Positions 55,101-62,147 of a stretch of 64,000 nucleotides of DNA are shown here, one piece after another. The DNA comes from JANMJD01 sp963828405 (lineage in GTDB: Bacteria > Actinomycetota > Acidimicrobiia > Acidimicrobiales > Ilumatobacteraceae), in contig CAWHEG010000029.1 in the NCBI GenBank assembly GCA_963828405.1, positions 87,296 to 151,295 on the forward strand, given 5' to 3'. Position numbers and translations under genes: made by a program. The stretch's first letter is position 1. Every line of letters begins with the position of its first letter. The notes below the pieces were generated by a model, which did no database searches, had not been told where the DNA came from, and was given only the letters and a program-made list of their open reading frames with translations.

Positions 55101-57292
55101 TGCTCAAGTCGACCACGACGACCGGGTTCGACCAGGTCGGTGACGTCATCCACTACGACATCACCGTGCGCAACGCCGGCAATGTGACCGTCACCGACGT
55201 CACGGTGACCGACCCGGCGGCGGATCAGGGTTCGATCTCGTGCGCCCCGACCATCCTCGCCCCGGGAGCGATCACGTCGTGCACCGCGACCCACACCGCA
55301 ACCCAGGGCGACCTCGATGCCGGTCGGGTGGTCAACATCGCCAGTGCCGCGGCGAACGAGCCCGGCGGCGCCACCGTCGATTCGAGCTCGAACGAGGTGG
55401 TCGTGCCTGCGGTGTTGACGCGCACGATCGAGACGGTGAAGACGGCCTCGACGGTCTCGTTCTCCGCGGTGGGTGAGCCGGTCGGCTACCTGATCACGGT
55501 GCGCAACACCGGGAACGTGACGATGTCAGGGGTGTCGGTGTCGGACGCCAACGCCGATCCGGGCTCGCTCGTGTGCGACACCGACACCGTGGCTCCCGGC
55601 GAGGTGGTGTCGTGCACGGCGACGCACACCGTCAGTCAGGCCGATCTCGATCGGGGTGAGGTGGTCAACACGGCGACTGCGCAGGGCACCCCCCCGATCG
55701 GCCCGTCGATCAACGACCCGTCGAACGAGGTCGTCGTCCCGGCCGTCCAGAACGCCGGGATCATGACGACCAAGACCGCCGACACCGCGTTCTACCGGGC
55801 GGTCGGCGATGTCGTCGGGTACACGATCACCGTGGTCAACACCGGCAACGTCACGGTGGACGGCCTGACCGTGACCGATGCGAACGCCGATCCCGGCTCG
55901 ATCGCCTGCGACCTGGTGGCTCTGGCGCCGGGCGTTGCAGCCACCTGCACGGCGACCCATACCGTGACCCAAGCCGATCTCGACCGCGGCGAGGTGTTGA
56001 ACACCGCCTCGGCCGCGGCGACCGACCCCGCCGGTGGACCGGTCTCGGGTTCGTCGGAAGTGGTGCGTGTCCCGGCGATCCAGTCCGCTGGACTGCGGGT
56101 GGCCAAGTCGTCGTCGATGGTGTCGTTCTCGGCGGTGGGTGATGCGGTTGCCTACGTGGTGACGGTGACGAACATCGGGAACGTGACGATCGACGGTGTG
56201 GCGGTTGCGGATCCGGTGGCTGATCCGGGGTCGGTGGTCTGCGCGCCGTTGGCCATCGGTCCGGGTGAGTCGTCGTCATGCTCGGCGGTTCACACGGTCA
56301 CCCAGGCCGATCTCGATCGGGGTCTGGTAGCGAACACGGCGACGGGTTCGGGGGCCGGTCCGAACGGTGTGACGGTCGATGCGCTCTCCAACGAGGTGAT
56401 CGTTCCGGGGGTGCGCAACCCGGCCGTCGTGACGGCGAAGTCGTCGTCGACGACTGACTTCGATGCGGTGGGCGACGTCATCGTGTACACGATCACGGTG
56501 ACGAACTCCGGGAACGTGACGGTCTCGGACATCGGCCTGAGCGACGCCAAGGCCGACACCGGGTCCGTTGCCTGTGCTCCGTCGTCGACGCTGGCGCCGG
56601 GTGAGACGGCGACGTGTTCGGCGACCCATACGGCGACGCAGGTCGACCTGGATGCCGGAGAGGTGGTGAACATCGCCTCGGGTTCGGGACTCCCGCCCTT
56701 CGGTGCACGAGTCGTTGGCGTCTCGGACCCCGTGGCGGTTCCGGCGGTGCAGGCCCCGGCGTTGGACGTGGTGAAGTCCACCTCGGCCGTCGAGTACCTC
56801 TCGGTGGGGACGTCGATCACGTACAGCATCACCGTGACCAACACGGGGAACGTGACGGTCTCGTCGTTGGGCGTGGATGATCCGGGCGCCGATCCCGGCT
56901 CGGTGGTCTGCGACACGTCGGTGTTGGCTCCGGGGGCGACGGCGTCGTGCGCGGCGGTCCATACGGTGGTCCAGAGCGATCTGGATGCCGGGGAGATCGT
57001 CAACGTGGCGTCGGCTTCGGCTGTGTCGCCGGCGGGCCAGACGGTCGACGGGGTGTCGAACGAGGTCGTGGTGCCGGCAGTGGCACTGCCCTCGGTGGCG
57101 GTGGCGAAGTCGTCGTCGACGGTGTCGTTCGATGCGGTGGGTGATCCGATCGACTACTCCGTGACGATCCTGAATACCGGGAACCAGACCCTGACGGAGG
57201 TGAGCGCCTCGGATGCGTTGGCTGATCCGGGATCGATCGTGTGTGACGCCACGGTGATCGCTCCCGGGCCGATCGACGACGTGTACCGCTGA
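43175..57292 (+). CDS. Giant secreted repeat surface protein, N-terminal part
   Basis: The first 4705 aa of one gene that continues to the window end. A signal peptide lies within ~20-47 (GVVGLVISATLAVGVDAADA). A ~240-aa N-terminal domain is followed by a GEVED-type domain (~289-450, DAGDAPATY to GEVEDYPI). Five prealbumin/SpaA-like domains follow (SISIAKTSVGGSGTFSF, TLRVTKQAIGGGGPFPF and others), then one DUF11 domain. From 46.7 kb come 32 repeats of ~110 aa (DUF11/DUF7507-like), each of the form K-[AS]-x-Y-x-VG-(D/E)-V-I-x-Y-x-I-T-V-T-N-T-G-N-V-T...C...C...HTVTQADLD. Two Cys about 13 residues apart are conserved in each. It is probably a cell-surface adhesin or wall fibre. The stop at 57292 is a frame break, not the real end. 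Confidence 0.85.
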   Translation: MAVLDDQRHARAASPREAMRGHGLWRIGVVGLVISATLAVGVDAADAYETVGTTTAWTGTTASRTATYPSGLTITAAVSNLRAAGMLTLDPDTLVSSVEATSAMFTPGLPVATQGVGLTAWHNTTLNDCDGEPNGATAGAGTGAGSQQCLNMGQLTLTFSQPVTNPTLHLSGFGGTAPGSNYAENTTQQLNLLSSTPAGASLGAVSAGAVNLQSGTSIRPVDLRAAARCVTISSPALSTSGCGSVQLVGTFTSVTFGVEMNQQVVANDGSGPPPNFGDLIRFTVTVPEDAGDAPATYNGSQAPLHVIGDLKLGSSVDEDMATVANSATGVASANADADDNTLDDEEGVSLFPPLSAAAVGQAYTVPVALSGVSKSARVCAWIDFNRSGVFDNPSERACQTVAAGATSTSLSWTIPTLPTAGLTFVRIRTAYDVAQAESPTGLAASGEVEDYPITISPALFRLAKITNGAVGPFSFTTTNTAASPIALTTTTAGTPITSPAADIMATSVDITATETVPVGWTLVGASCSDTRGAATGNGTGTFGTLAGSTVTVPAANVRVGSDITCTVTNEKTPSISIAKTSVGGSGTFSFATTNTSSTPVSVTTPSAGSTATSSPSTVTNRANPVTITETVPSGWRLTAASCTDRNGTASGNGTATFGSLSTATVTVAAANLRPGADIVCTVTNDRPATLRVTKQAIGGGGPFPFTVTGGASSSFTVNPNPPSIPQVTQTITPVTAAASTKIVENGAASAGFTLVDVTCVDQGGAPTGSTIGTPNLVNTPAEMGNVTVSLVPAADVNCVFTNIKNADIALIKVSRGGDTTVPFTVSYDDGTSLVTPTITTTGGVGTSSFSVRFPTLVTSRLLDIAETVPAGYVLTAVECSATSGSISVVSSNLTAGTARASVTPGTTGSCKFTNDKRPTVTIRKQTTNGTGSFSFSGGTNGLGPSFNLDTTPANPASSSVFTLTAPNTATSITETLPTDWQLTAVTCVDGSGATVSAPGWLVGGTLTIPGASLPGGANLTCTYVNDHLLPLIDVTKTAGTLTGPDGAGNFSISYAIAVTNSGLGSGTYGSLTDTPAPTPGLVFTGSAWTTAGAGAPAGGSAAGSGPFTLAPAATAIAPGVTHTYTLTQTFRYTAAATAATCAGPGSGLYNSVALPAGAETDTANNAACVNAPPRPTPAITTAKALAPGSISSYDALAQRIDYTITVTNTGNLDLNPVVVTDARADTGTLACPATLLAVGASMVCTAQHTITQADLDAGAVRNTASSTGTAADGATVTAPSSEVVVPAVQRPALSAVKSTTTTGISAVGQVIGYSITVGNPGNVTINDIVVTDPQADSGSISCGAVVLAPGQTMTCTATHLVTQADLDVGSVTNVATAGGRSPAGAAVSVDSVGVVVPAVQTPAVTTNKSSPTVDFAAIGDVVTYAITVANTGNVTLTGVAATDPQADAAPVCSPTTLAPGASATCPARHTITQADLDAGSVTNVASGAGTSPGGTTVTDPSDAVVVPARQTPAVTTSKALASGSITSFGAVGEVIAYVITVTNTGNVTLTGPTIADPKADAVPVCPASSIPPATSTTCTATHTVTQADLDAGSVSNTATASASPPSGPAVSDPSDPVVVPAVVSPTLLTEKSSPNPSYSSVGDVISYAIIVTNTGNQSISGIAVSDPVADTAPTCTATALAPGASMSCTASHTVTQADLDRGSLSNVATASGLTPSGATVSDPSDPALVPAVQQRAVVTTKALASTSITEYSAVGDVISYVIVVTNTGNVTLTAVAVSDSRADSTPACSVSVLAPNGSTTCTATHTVTQGDLDAGSVDNVALGVGTPPFGPAISDPSDAVSVPAVAAPALTAVKAVAAGSVTSYGRPGEVIGYQITVANTGNVTLNPVAVSDPVADAGSVVCPQTALSPGASMICTARHTTTQADVDGGSVSNTATASGTPPSGPAVAVTSNPVVVPAVLTPGVRTIKTSTTPSFAAVGAQVLYEISVTNIGNTTLTSVGVADPKADAGSISCSAGTLLPGETATCTAVHTVTQSDLDLGSVSNTATGSGTPPSGPSVSDPSDPVVVAGVASPAVSTVKALAVGGPTSYSAVGEVVEYVVTVTNAGNVTLTGVSVSDALADQAPVCDVATLAPGASATCTAVHTVTQSDLDLGSVSNTATGSGTPPSGPSVSDPSDPVVVAGVASPAVSTVKALAVGGPTSYSAVGEVVEYVVTVTNAGNVTLTGVSVSDALADQAPVCDVATLAPGASATCTAVHTVTQADLDLGSVSNTATGSGTPPNGPSVSDPSDPVVVAAVATPGISAMKSSPNVAVSAVGDVVDYTITVTNTGNVTLTSVAVSDPRADAVPACPLTVLAPGESTTCSATHTVVQADLDTGSVVNLATAQGQPPSGPVVTGPSNQVTIPVIQAAGVETTKALDPASMTSFSTVGDVLGYVVTVTNRGNVTLTDVAVSDPRADVPPVCSPRTLAPGASATCPAIHTVNQADLDLGRVSNVATGSGVLPAGGVISDPSDPVTVPAVQSPALALAKGLAPGSITAYSAVGDVIDYAITVSNTGNVTLSGVAVTDARADSGSISCGASTLAPGASATCTAIHTVTQPDLDAGSVTNTATATGIPPGGSAVGATSAPVIVPASASPSLITAKSTAVTSVTAVGEVVGYAITVTNTGNVTLGGVSVDDPRADVPPVCSPATIAPGGVATCPATHTVTQADLDAGSIGNIATGSATPPGGGTVGNQSAEVTVPVVQTPSIHLAKALAPPSITSFSAVGEVIDYVITATNTGNVTVDALTVVDNRADTGSIVCDTATLAPGASATCTASHTVTQGDLDAGSVVNTASSSATPPSGPPVGATSNDVTVPAVADARLETVKSTPATGYSTVGAILTYSITVANVGNVTIAGIAVTDPMADPGSINCDATQLAPGATATCTATHTVVLADLDGGSVVNTATATGTPPAGPAVIQPSNPVTVAAQPLPSLLTVKSTSTTAFDAVGEALDYAVTVQNTGNVTLSNVGLTDPGADPGTIVCAPTTLAPGATMTCSATHTVTQADLDAGFFANTATGAGTSPSGQTFTAASNEVRVEATKISGIETLKTTTTADFDQVGDVIRYQITVRNAGNVTVSAIAVSDANADPGSISCDATVIAPAATATCVANHTVTQADLDAGEVVNLAGGSGLEPGDLPIADDSNEVRVPAVLTRTLEIVKSSPTVAYGAVDDVIAYVIGVRNTGNVTLSAITVTDPGADPGSVLCDATTIAPTEVVSCVATHTVTQADLDAGSFANVAVAAGRPPIGPEVTARSAEVTVPAIQSPSLTTVKAPVTASYDAAGQVISYLITVTNSGNVTIGGLAVSDPNADTAPTCDVTALAPAATATCTAVHTVTQADIDAGEVLNTATASGAPPSGPRVADASDEIRVPAVQSASIAMAKSSSTAGYATVGDVIRYSITVTNTGNVTMSNVAITDPAADAGSVSCAPTTLVPGETSSCSATHTVTQADLDLGTVVNTATSSADNPTGTPAVAMSNTVTVAAVQSPGLLVGKVLAAGSQPQVATLGEVISYLLTVRNTGNVTLNSVTASDPGADAIPVCDADTLAPAATATCTAAHTVTQADLDAGVVHNTASGAGVPPSGAPITSSSPTISVPVLQSPSITTTKALAAGSITGYSLPGEVIDYVITVANTGNVTLSGVSASDPLADAAPSCATAVLAPGESTTCLASHTVTQADIDRGSVVNIATAGAVPPVGAPVNADSNPVAVAATRSPAILTTKVSDTPDFDAVGDVIGYTVTVANTGNVTVTGVAVSDANADATPVCSPTVLAPGEVATCPATHTVTLADLDRGAVLNVADGSAADPSGDPVTDASDEVAVPAVVLASLLTSKSSPTATYQAVGDVIDYAITVANTGNVTVGGVTVTDPIADPGSIVCTPVDLAPGATAACSATHTVTQADLDAGRVVNTATGAGLAADGSPVSDPSNEMIVGATKLSGIEVLKSTTTTGFDQVGDVIHYDITVRNAGNVTVTDVTVTDPAADQGSISCAPTILAPGAITSCTATHTATQGDLDAGRVVNIASAAANEPGGATVDSSSNEVVVPAVLTRTIETVKTASTVSFSAVGEPVGYLITVRNTGNVTMSGVSVSDANADPGSLVCDTDTVAPGEVVSCTATHTVSQADLDRGEVVNTATAQGTPPIGPSINDPSNEVVVPAVQNAGIMTTKTADTAFYRAVGDVVGYTITVVNTGNVTVDGLTVTDANADPGSIACDLVALAPGVAATCTATHTVTQADLDRGEVLNTASAAATDPAGGPVSGSSEVVRVPAIQSAGLRVAKSSSMVSFSAVGDAVAYVVTVTNIGNVTIDGVAVADPVADPGSVVCAPLAIGPGESSSCSAVHTVTQADLDRGLVANTATGSGAGPNGVTVDALSNEVIVPGVRNPAVVTAKSSSTTDFDAVGDVIVYTITVTNSGNVTVSDIGLSDAKADTGSVACAPSSTLAPGETATCSATHTATQVDLDAGEVVNIASGSGLPPFGARVVGVSDPVAVPAVQAPALDVVKSTSAVEYLSVGTSITYSITVTNTGNVTVSSLGVDDPGADPGSVVCDTSVLAPGATASCAAVHTVVQSDLDAGEIVNVASASAVSPAGQTVDGVSNEVVVPAVALPSVAVAKSSSTVSFDAVGDPIDYSVTILNTGNQTLTEVSASDALADPGSIVCDATVIAPGPIDDVYR
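49274..49951 (+). repeat. 339-bp perfect or near-perfect tandem duplication inside the giant gene
   Basis: Two adjacent 339-base copies (49274-49612 and 49613-49951) encode one 113-aa repeat twice (SPAVSTVKALAVGG type). They seem identical, while all neighbouring repeats differ strongly, so this copy is recent. Confidence 0.85.
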
Positions 57293-57400
57293 CCCATACG
57301 GTGGTGCAAGCGGATTTGGATGCGGGGTTGATCGCCAACACCGCCTCCGCATCGGGTGTGTCGAACCGGGCGGGGTGCGGTGGCCGAGGGGTCTTTCGAA
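57255..57400 (+). other. Frame-disrupted chimeric junction at the edge of the 1998-bp array
   Basis: This stretch aligns to the repeat half found at 59260-59400, but with several small indels and substitutions (for example CGACGACGTG for CGCCACGTG, and GTGCGGTGG for GTGCCGGT). The first half of the repeat here belongs to a different, unique repeat. The reading frame breaks twice within it. It has the look of a noisy consensus join between unique and arrayed repeats. Confidence 0.7.
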
Positions 57401-60400
57401 TGAGGTGTTGGTGCCGGCGGTGTTGGTCCGCACGATCGAAACGGTGAAGACCGCGTCGACGGTGTCGTATTCGACGCCGGGTGAGGTGCTCGGGTATGTG
57501 ATCACGGTGCGTAACACGGGGAACGTGACGATGTCGGGGGTCACGGTGGGTGATGCGAATGCTGATCCGGGCACGGTCGTGTGTGCTACGACGACGGTTG
57601 TTCCGGGTGGGGTGGTGTCGTGCACGGCGGCGCATACCGTCACTCAGGGCGATGTGGATGCGGGTGAGGTCGTCAATGTGGCGGTGGGTGAGGCGGTCCC
57701 GGCGGTTGGTCCGCCGGTGACGGACCCGTCGGATCAGGTGATTGTTGGTGGGGTGCGTTCGGCGGGGTTGGGTGTGCTCAACATGTCGACGACGGTGTCG
57801 TATACGTCTCCGGGCGAGTTGATCGGGTACACGTTCACGGTGGTCAACACCGGGAATGTGACGGTTACCGGGGTCGTGGTGTCGGATGCGAATGCTGATC
57901 CGGGCACGATCATTTGTGACACGACGACGGTCGTTCCGGGAGCGAGTGTGTCGTGCACGGCGGTCCATACCGTCACCCAAACCGATGTGGATGCGGGTCG
58001 GGTGGTGAACACGGTGAACGTGTCGGGGATCGACCCGGCTGGTGCGGTGGTGACGGCGGTGTCGAACGAGGTGATCGTGGCGGGAACGCAAACGGCGTTG
58101 TTGTCGATCGTGTTGGGATCATCGACAACGAGTTACACGACTCCGGGTGAGTTGATCGGGTACACGTTCACGGTGGTCAACACCGGGAATGTGACGGTCA
58201 CCGGGATCGTGGTGTCGGACACGGTCGCCGATCCGGGCACGATCATCTGTGACACGACGACGATCGCTCCGGGAGCGAGCGTGTCATGCACCGGGGTGCA
58301 TACCGTCACCCAAACCGATGTGGATGCGGGTCGGGTGGTGAACACGGCGTCGGTGTCAGGGATCGACCCGAACGCAGGTTTGGTGACGGCAACATCGAAC
58401 GAGGTGTCTGTGGTGGCGGTGCAGTCGGGCGGGTTGGTGACGGTGTTGTCGTCGTCGACGGTGTCGTTCGACGCGCCGGGTGTGGTGATCGTGTATCGGG
58501 TGACGGTGACGAACTCGGGGAACGTGACGGTTGATGGTGTGTCGGTGTCGGGGTTGGATGCTGATCCGGGCACGATTGTGTGTGATGCCACGGTGTTGGC
58601 GCCGGGGGCGACGATGGTGTGTACGGCGTCGCGGACGGTGGTGCAGGGCGATGTGGATGCTGGTGAGGTGGTGAACGTCGCGTCGGGTTCGGGGCTCGAC
58701 CCGAATGGTGTGGTGGTGGTCGATCTGTCGAACGAGGTGACGGTGCCGGCGGTGCAGTTGGTGTCGTTGGTGACGGTGAAGTCGTCGTTGACGGCGAGTT
58801 ACGCGGCGGTTGGTGATCTGGTTGTCTATCGGGTGACGGTGGCGAACACTGGGAATGTGACGGTCAGCGGGGTGTCGGTGGCCGATCCGATTGCTGATCC
58901 GGGTTCGATCGTGTGTGACATGTCGGTGTTGGCGCCGGGGGCGACGGCGTCGTGCACGGCGGCGCGGACGGTGGTGCAGGGCGATGTGGATGCCGGGGAG
59001 ATCGTCAATGTGGCCACGGGTTCGGGGATCGCGGCGGGATCGGTGCCGGTGGAGGCGGTGTCGAACGAGGTGCGTGTCGCCGCGGTGAAACTGTCGGGGA
59101 TCGAAGTGTTGAAATCGGCGGTGACGACCAGTTTCGATCAGCTCGGTGATCGGGTGTCGTACACGATCACGGTCCGTAACGCCGGGAACGTGACCGTCAC
59201 CGGGGTGGCCGTGACCGATATGAACACCGATCCGGGCACGATCGTGTGTGACACCACAATTTTGGTTCCCGGCCAGATCGCCACGTGTACCGCTACCCGC
59301 ACGGTGGTGCAAACCGATTTGGATGCCGGGTTGATCGTCAATACCGCTTCGGTCACCGGGTTCGAACCGGGCGGGGTGCCGGTCACCGATCTTTCGAATG
59401 AGGTGTTGGTGCCGGCGGTGTTGGTCCGCACGATCGAAACGGTGAAGACCGCGTCGACGGTGTCGTATTCGACGCCGGGTGAGGTGCTCGGGTATGTGAT
59501 CACGGTGCGTAACACGGGGAACGTGACGATGTCGGGGGTCACGGTGGGTGATGCGAATGCTGATCCGGGCACGGTCGTGTGTGCTACGACGACGGTTGTT
59601 CCGGGTGGGGTGGTGTCGTGCACGGCGGCGCATACCGTCACTCAGGGCGATGTGGATGCGGGTGAGGTCGTCAATGTGGCGGTGGGTGAGGCGGTCCCGG
59701 CGGTTGGTCCGCCGGTGACGGACCCGTCGGATCAGGTGATTGTTGGTGGGGTGCGTTCGGCGGGGTTGGGTGTGCTCAACATGTCGACGACGGTGTCGTA
59801 TACGTCTCCGGGCGAGTTGATCGGGTACACGTTCACGGTGGTCAACACCGGGAATGTGACGGTTACCGGGGTCGTGGTGTCGGATGCGAATGCTGATCCG
59901 GGCACGATCATTTGTGACACGACGACGGTCGTTCCGGGAGCGAGTGTGTCGTGCACGGCGGTCCATACCGTCACCCAAACCGATGTGGATGCGGGTCGGG
60001 TGGTGAACACGGTGAACGTGTCGGGGATCGACCCGGCTGGTGCGGTGGTGACGGCGGTGTCGAACGAGGTGATCGTGGCGGGAACGCAAACGGCGTTGTT
60101 GTCGATCGTGTTGGGATCATCGACAACGAGTTACACGACTCCGGGTGAGTTGATCGGGTACACGTTCACGGTGGTCAACACCGGGAATGTGACGGTCACC
60201 GGGATCGTGGTGTCGGACACGGTCGCCGATCCGGGCACGATCATCTGTGACACGACGACGATCGCTCCGGGAGCGAGCGTGTCATGCACCGGGGTGCATA
60301 CCGTCACCCAAACCGATGTGGATGCGGGTCGGGTGGTGAACACGGCGTCGGTGTCAGGGATCGACCCGAACGCAGGTTTGGTGACGGCAACATCGAACGA

Positions 60401-62147
60401 GGTGTCTGTGGTGGCGGTGCAGTCGGGCGGGTTGGTGACGGTGTTGTCGTCGTCGACGGTGTCGTTCGACGCGCCGGGTGTGGTGATCGTGTATCGGGTG
60501 ACGGTGACGAACTCGGGGAACGTGACGGTTGATGGTGTGTCGGTGTCGGGGTTGGATGCTGATCCGGGCACGATTGTGTGTGATGCCACGGTGTTGGCGC
60601 CGGGGGCGACGATGGTGTGTACGGCGTCGCGGACGGTGGTGCAGGGCGATGTGGATGCTGGTGAGGTGGTGAACGTCGCGTCGGGTTCGGGGCTCGACCC
60701 GAATGGTGTGGTGGTGGTCGATCTGTCCGAACCGGTGACGGTGCCGGCGGTGCAGTTGGTGTCGTTGGTGACGGTGAAGTCGTCGTTGACGGCGAGTTAC
60801 GCGGCGGTTGGTGATCTGGTTGTCTATCGGGTGACGGTGGCGAACACTGGGAATGTGACGGTCAGCGGGGTGTCGGTGGCCGATCCGATTGCTGATCCGG
60901 GTTCGATCGTGTGTGACATGTCGGTGTTGGCGCCGGGGGCGACGGCGTCGTGCACGGCGGCGCGGACGGTGGTGCAGGGCGATGTGGATGCCGGGGAGAT
61001 CGTCAATGTGGCCACGGGTTCGGGGATCGCGGCGGGATCGGTGCCGGTGGAGGCGGTGTCGAACGAGGTGCGTGTCGCCGCGGTGAAACTGTCGGGGATC
61101 GAAGTGTTGAAATCGGCGGTGACGACCAGTTTCGATCAGCTCGGTGATCGGGTGTCGTACACGATCACGGTCCGTAACGCCGGGAACGTGACCGTCACCG
61201 GGGTGGCCGTGACCGATATGAACACCGATCCGGGCACGATCGTGTGTGACACCACAATTTTGGTTCCCGGCCAGATCGCCACGTGTACCGCTACCCGCAC
61301 GGTGGTGCAAGCCGATTTGGATGCCGGGTTGATCGTCAATACCGCTTCGGTCACCGGGTTCGAACCGGGCGGGGTGCCGGTCACCGATCTTTCGAATGAG
61401 GTGTTGGTGCCGGCGGTGTTGGTCCGCACGATCGAAACGGTGAAGACCGCGTCGACGGTGTCGTATTCGACGCCGGGTGAGGTGCTCGGGTATGTGATCA
61501 CGGTGCGTAACACGGGGAACGTGACGATGTCGGGGGTCACGGTGGGTGATGCGAATGCTGATCCGGGCACGGTCGTGTGTGCTACGACGACGGTTGTTCC
61601 GGGTGGGGTGGTGTCGTGCACGGCGGCGCATACCGTCACTCAGGGCGATGTGGATGCGGGTGAGGTCGTCAATGTGGCGGTGGGTGAGGCGGTCCCGGCG
61701 GTTGGTCCGCCGGTGACGGACCCGTCGGATCAGGTGATTGTTGGTGGGGTGCGTTCGGCGGGGTTGGGTGTGCTCAACATGTCGACGACGGTGTCGTATA
61801 CGTCTCCGGGCGAGTTGATCGGGTACACGTTCACGGTGGTCAACACCGGGAATGTGACGGTTACCGGGGTCGTGGTGTCGGATGCGAATGCTGATCCGGG
61901 CACGATCATTTGTGACACGACGACGGTCGTTCCGGGAGCGAGTAGTGTCGTGCACGGCGGTCCATACCGTCACCCAAACCGATGTGGATGCGGGTCGGGT
62001 GGTGAACACGGTGAACGTGTCGGGGATCGACCCGGCTGGTGCGGTGGTGACGGCGGTGTCGAACGAGGTGATCGTGGCGGGAACGCAAACGGCGTTGTTG
62101 TCGATCGTGTTGGGATCATCGACAACGAGTTACACGACTCCGGGTGA
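57375..62147 (+). CDS. Giant secreted repeat surface protein, middle part (frame +1 relative to the N-terminal part)
   Basis: A continuation of the same gene in another frame, starting after the broken junction. It encodes two full 666-aa higher-order units and part of a third. Each unit has six ~111-aa repeats that begin LVRTIETVK, RSAGLGVLN, QTALLSIVL, QSGGLVTVL, QLVSLVTVK and KLSGIEVLK. All repeats keep the NTGNVTVTGV core and the two cysteines (for example IICDTTTIAPGASVSC). The frame is true until 61943, where one inserted A turns it into antisense-like Gly/His-rich sequence ending at 62147. Base composition at third positions is G-rich (GTG, ACG, TCG) rather than C-rich as in most of the N-terminal part. 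Confidence 0.85.
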   Translation: MRWPRGLSNEVLVPAVLVRTIETVKTASTVSYSTPGEVLGYVITVRNTGNVTMSGVTVGDANADPGTVVCATTTVVPGGVVSCTAAHTVTQGDVDAGEVVNVAVGEAVPAVGPPVTDPSDQVIVGGVRSAGLGVLNMSTTVSYTSPGELIGYTFTVVNTGNVTVTGVVVSDANADPGTIICDTTTVVPGASVSCTAVHTVTQTDVDAGRVVNTVNVSGIDPAGAVVTAVSNEVIVAGTQTALLSIVLGSSTTSYTTPGELIGYTFTVVNTGNVTVTGIVVSDTVADPGTIICDTTTIAPGASVSCTGVHTVTQTDVDAGRVVNTASVSGIDPNAGLVTATSNEVSVVAVQSGGLVTVLSSSTVSFDAPGVVIVYRVTVTNSGNVTVDGVSVSGLDADPGTIVCDATVLAPGATMVCTASRTVVQGDVDAGEVVNVASGSGLDPNGVVVVDLSNEVTVPAVQLVSLVTVKSSLTASYAAVGDLVVYRVTVANTGNVTVSGVSVADPIADPGSIVCDMSVLAPGATASCTAARTVVQGDVDAGEIVNVATGSGIAAGSVPVEAVSNEVRVAAVKLSGIEVLKSAVTTSFDQLGDRVSYTITVRNAGNVTVTGVAVTDMNTDPGTIVCDTTILVPGQIATCTATRTVVQTDLDAGLIVNTASVTGFEPGGVPVTDLSNEVLVPAVLVRTIETVKTASTVSYSTPGEVLGYVITVRNTGNVTMSGVTVGDANADPGTVVCATTTVVPGGVVSCTAAHTVTQGDVDAGEVVNVAVGEAVPAVGPPVTDPSDQVIVGGVRSAGLGVLNMSTTVSYTSPGELIGYTFTVVNTGNVTVTGVVVSDANADPGTIICDTTTVVPGASVSCTAVHTVTQTDVDAGRVVNTVNVSGIDPAGAVVTAVSNEVIVAGTQTALLSIVLGSSTTSYTTPGELIGYTFTVVNTGNVTVTGIVVSDTVADPGTIICDTTTIAPGASVSCTGVHTVTQTDVDAGRVVNTASVSGIDPNAGLVTATSNEVSVVAVQSGGLVTVLSSSTVSFDAPGVVIVYRVTVTNSGNVTVDGVSVSGLDADPGTIVCDATVLAPGATMVCTASRTVVQGDVDAGEVVNVASGSGLDPNGVVVVDLSEPVTVPAVQLVSLVTVKSSLTASYAAVGDLVVYRVTVANTGNVTVSGVSVADPIADPGSIVCDMSVLAPGATASCTAARTVVQGDVDAGEIVNVATGSGIAAGSVPVEAVSNEVRVAAVKLSGIEVLKSAVTTSFDQLGDRVSYTITVRNAGNVTVTGVAVTDMNTDPGTIVCDTTILVPGQIATCTATRTVVQADLDAGLIVNTASVTGFEPGGVPVTDLSNEVLVPAVLVRTIETVKTASTVSYSTPGEVLGYVITVRNTGNVTMSGVTVGDANADPGTVVCATTTVVPGGVVSCTAAHTVTQGDVDAGEVVNVAVGEAVPAVGPPVTDPSDQVIVGGVRSAGLGVLNMSTTVSYTSPGELIGYTFTVVNTGNVTVTGVVVSDANADPGTIICDTTTVVPGASSVVHGGPYRHPNRCGCGSGGEHGERVGDRPGWCGGDGGVERGDRGGNANGVVVDRVGIIDNELHDSG
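57401..59398 (+). repeat. 1998-bp higher-order repeat, copy 1
   Basis: The unit from TGAGGTGTTG at 57401 to the base before the same sequence at 59399. It encodes 666 aa made of six ~111-aa beta repeats. It differs from the later copies at only a few bases. Confidence 0.95.
59399..61396 (+). repeat. 1998-bp higher-order repeat, copy 2
   Basis: Same length as copy 1. Differences seen: CTGTCCGAACCG at about 60724-60735 where copies 1 and 3 read TCGAACGAG, and CAAGCC at about 61309 where they read CAAACC. Confidence 0.95.

Noticed and set aside
58356..60089. Long His/Arg-rich minus-strand frames across the 1998-bp array
   Set aside because: They are antisense shadows that recur with each array copy; no start signals or known domain.
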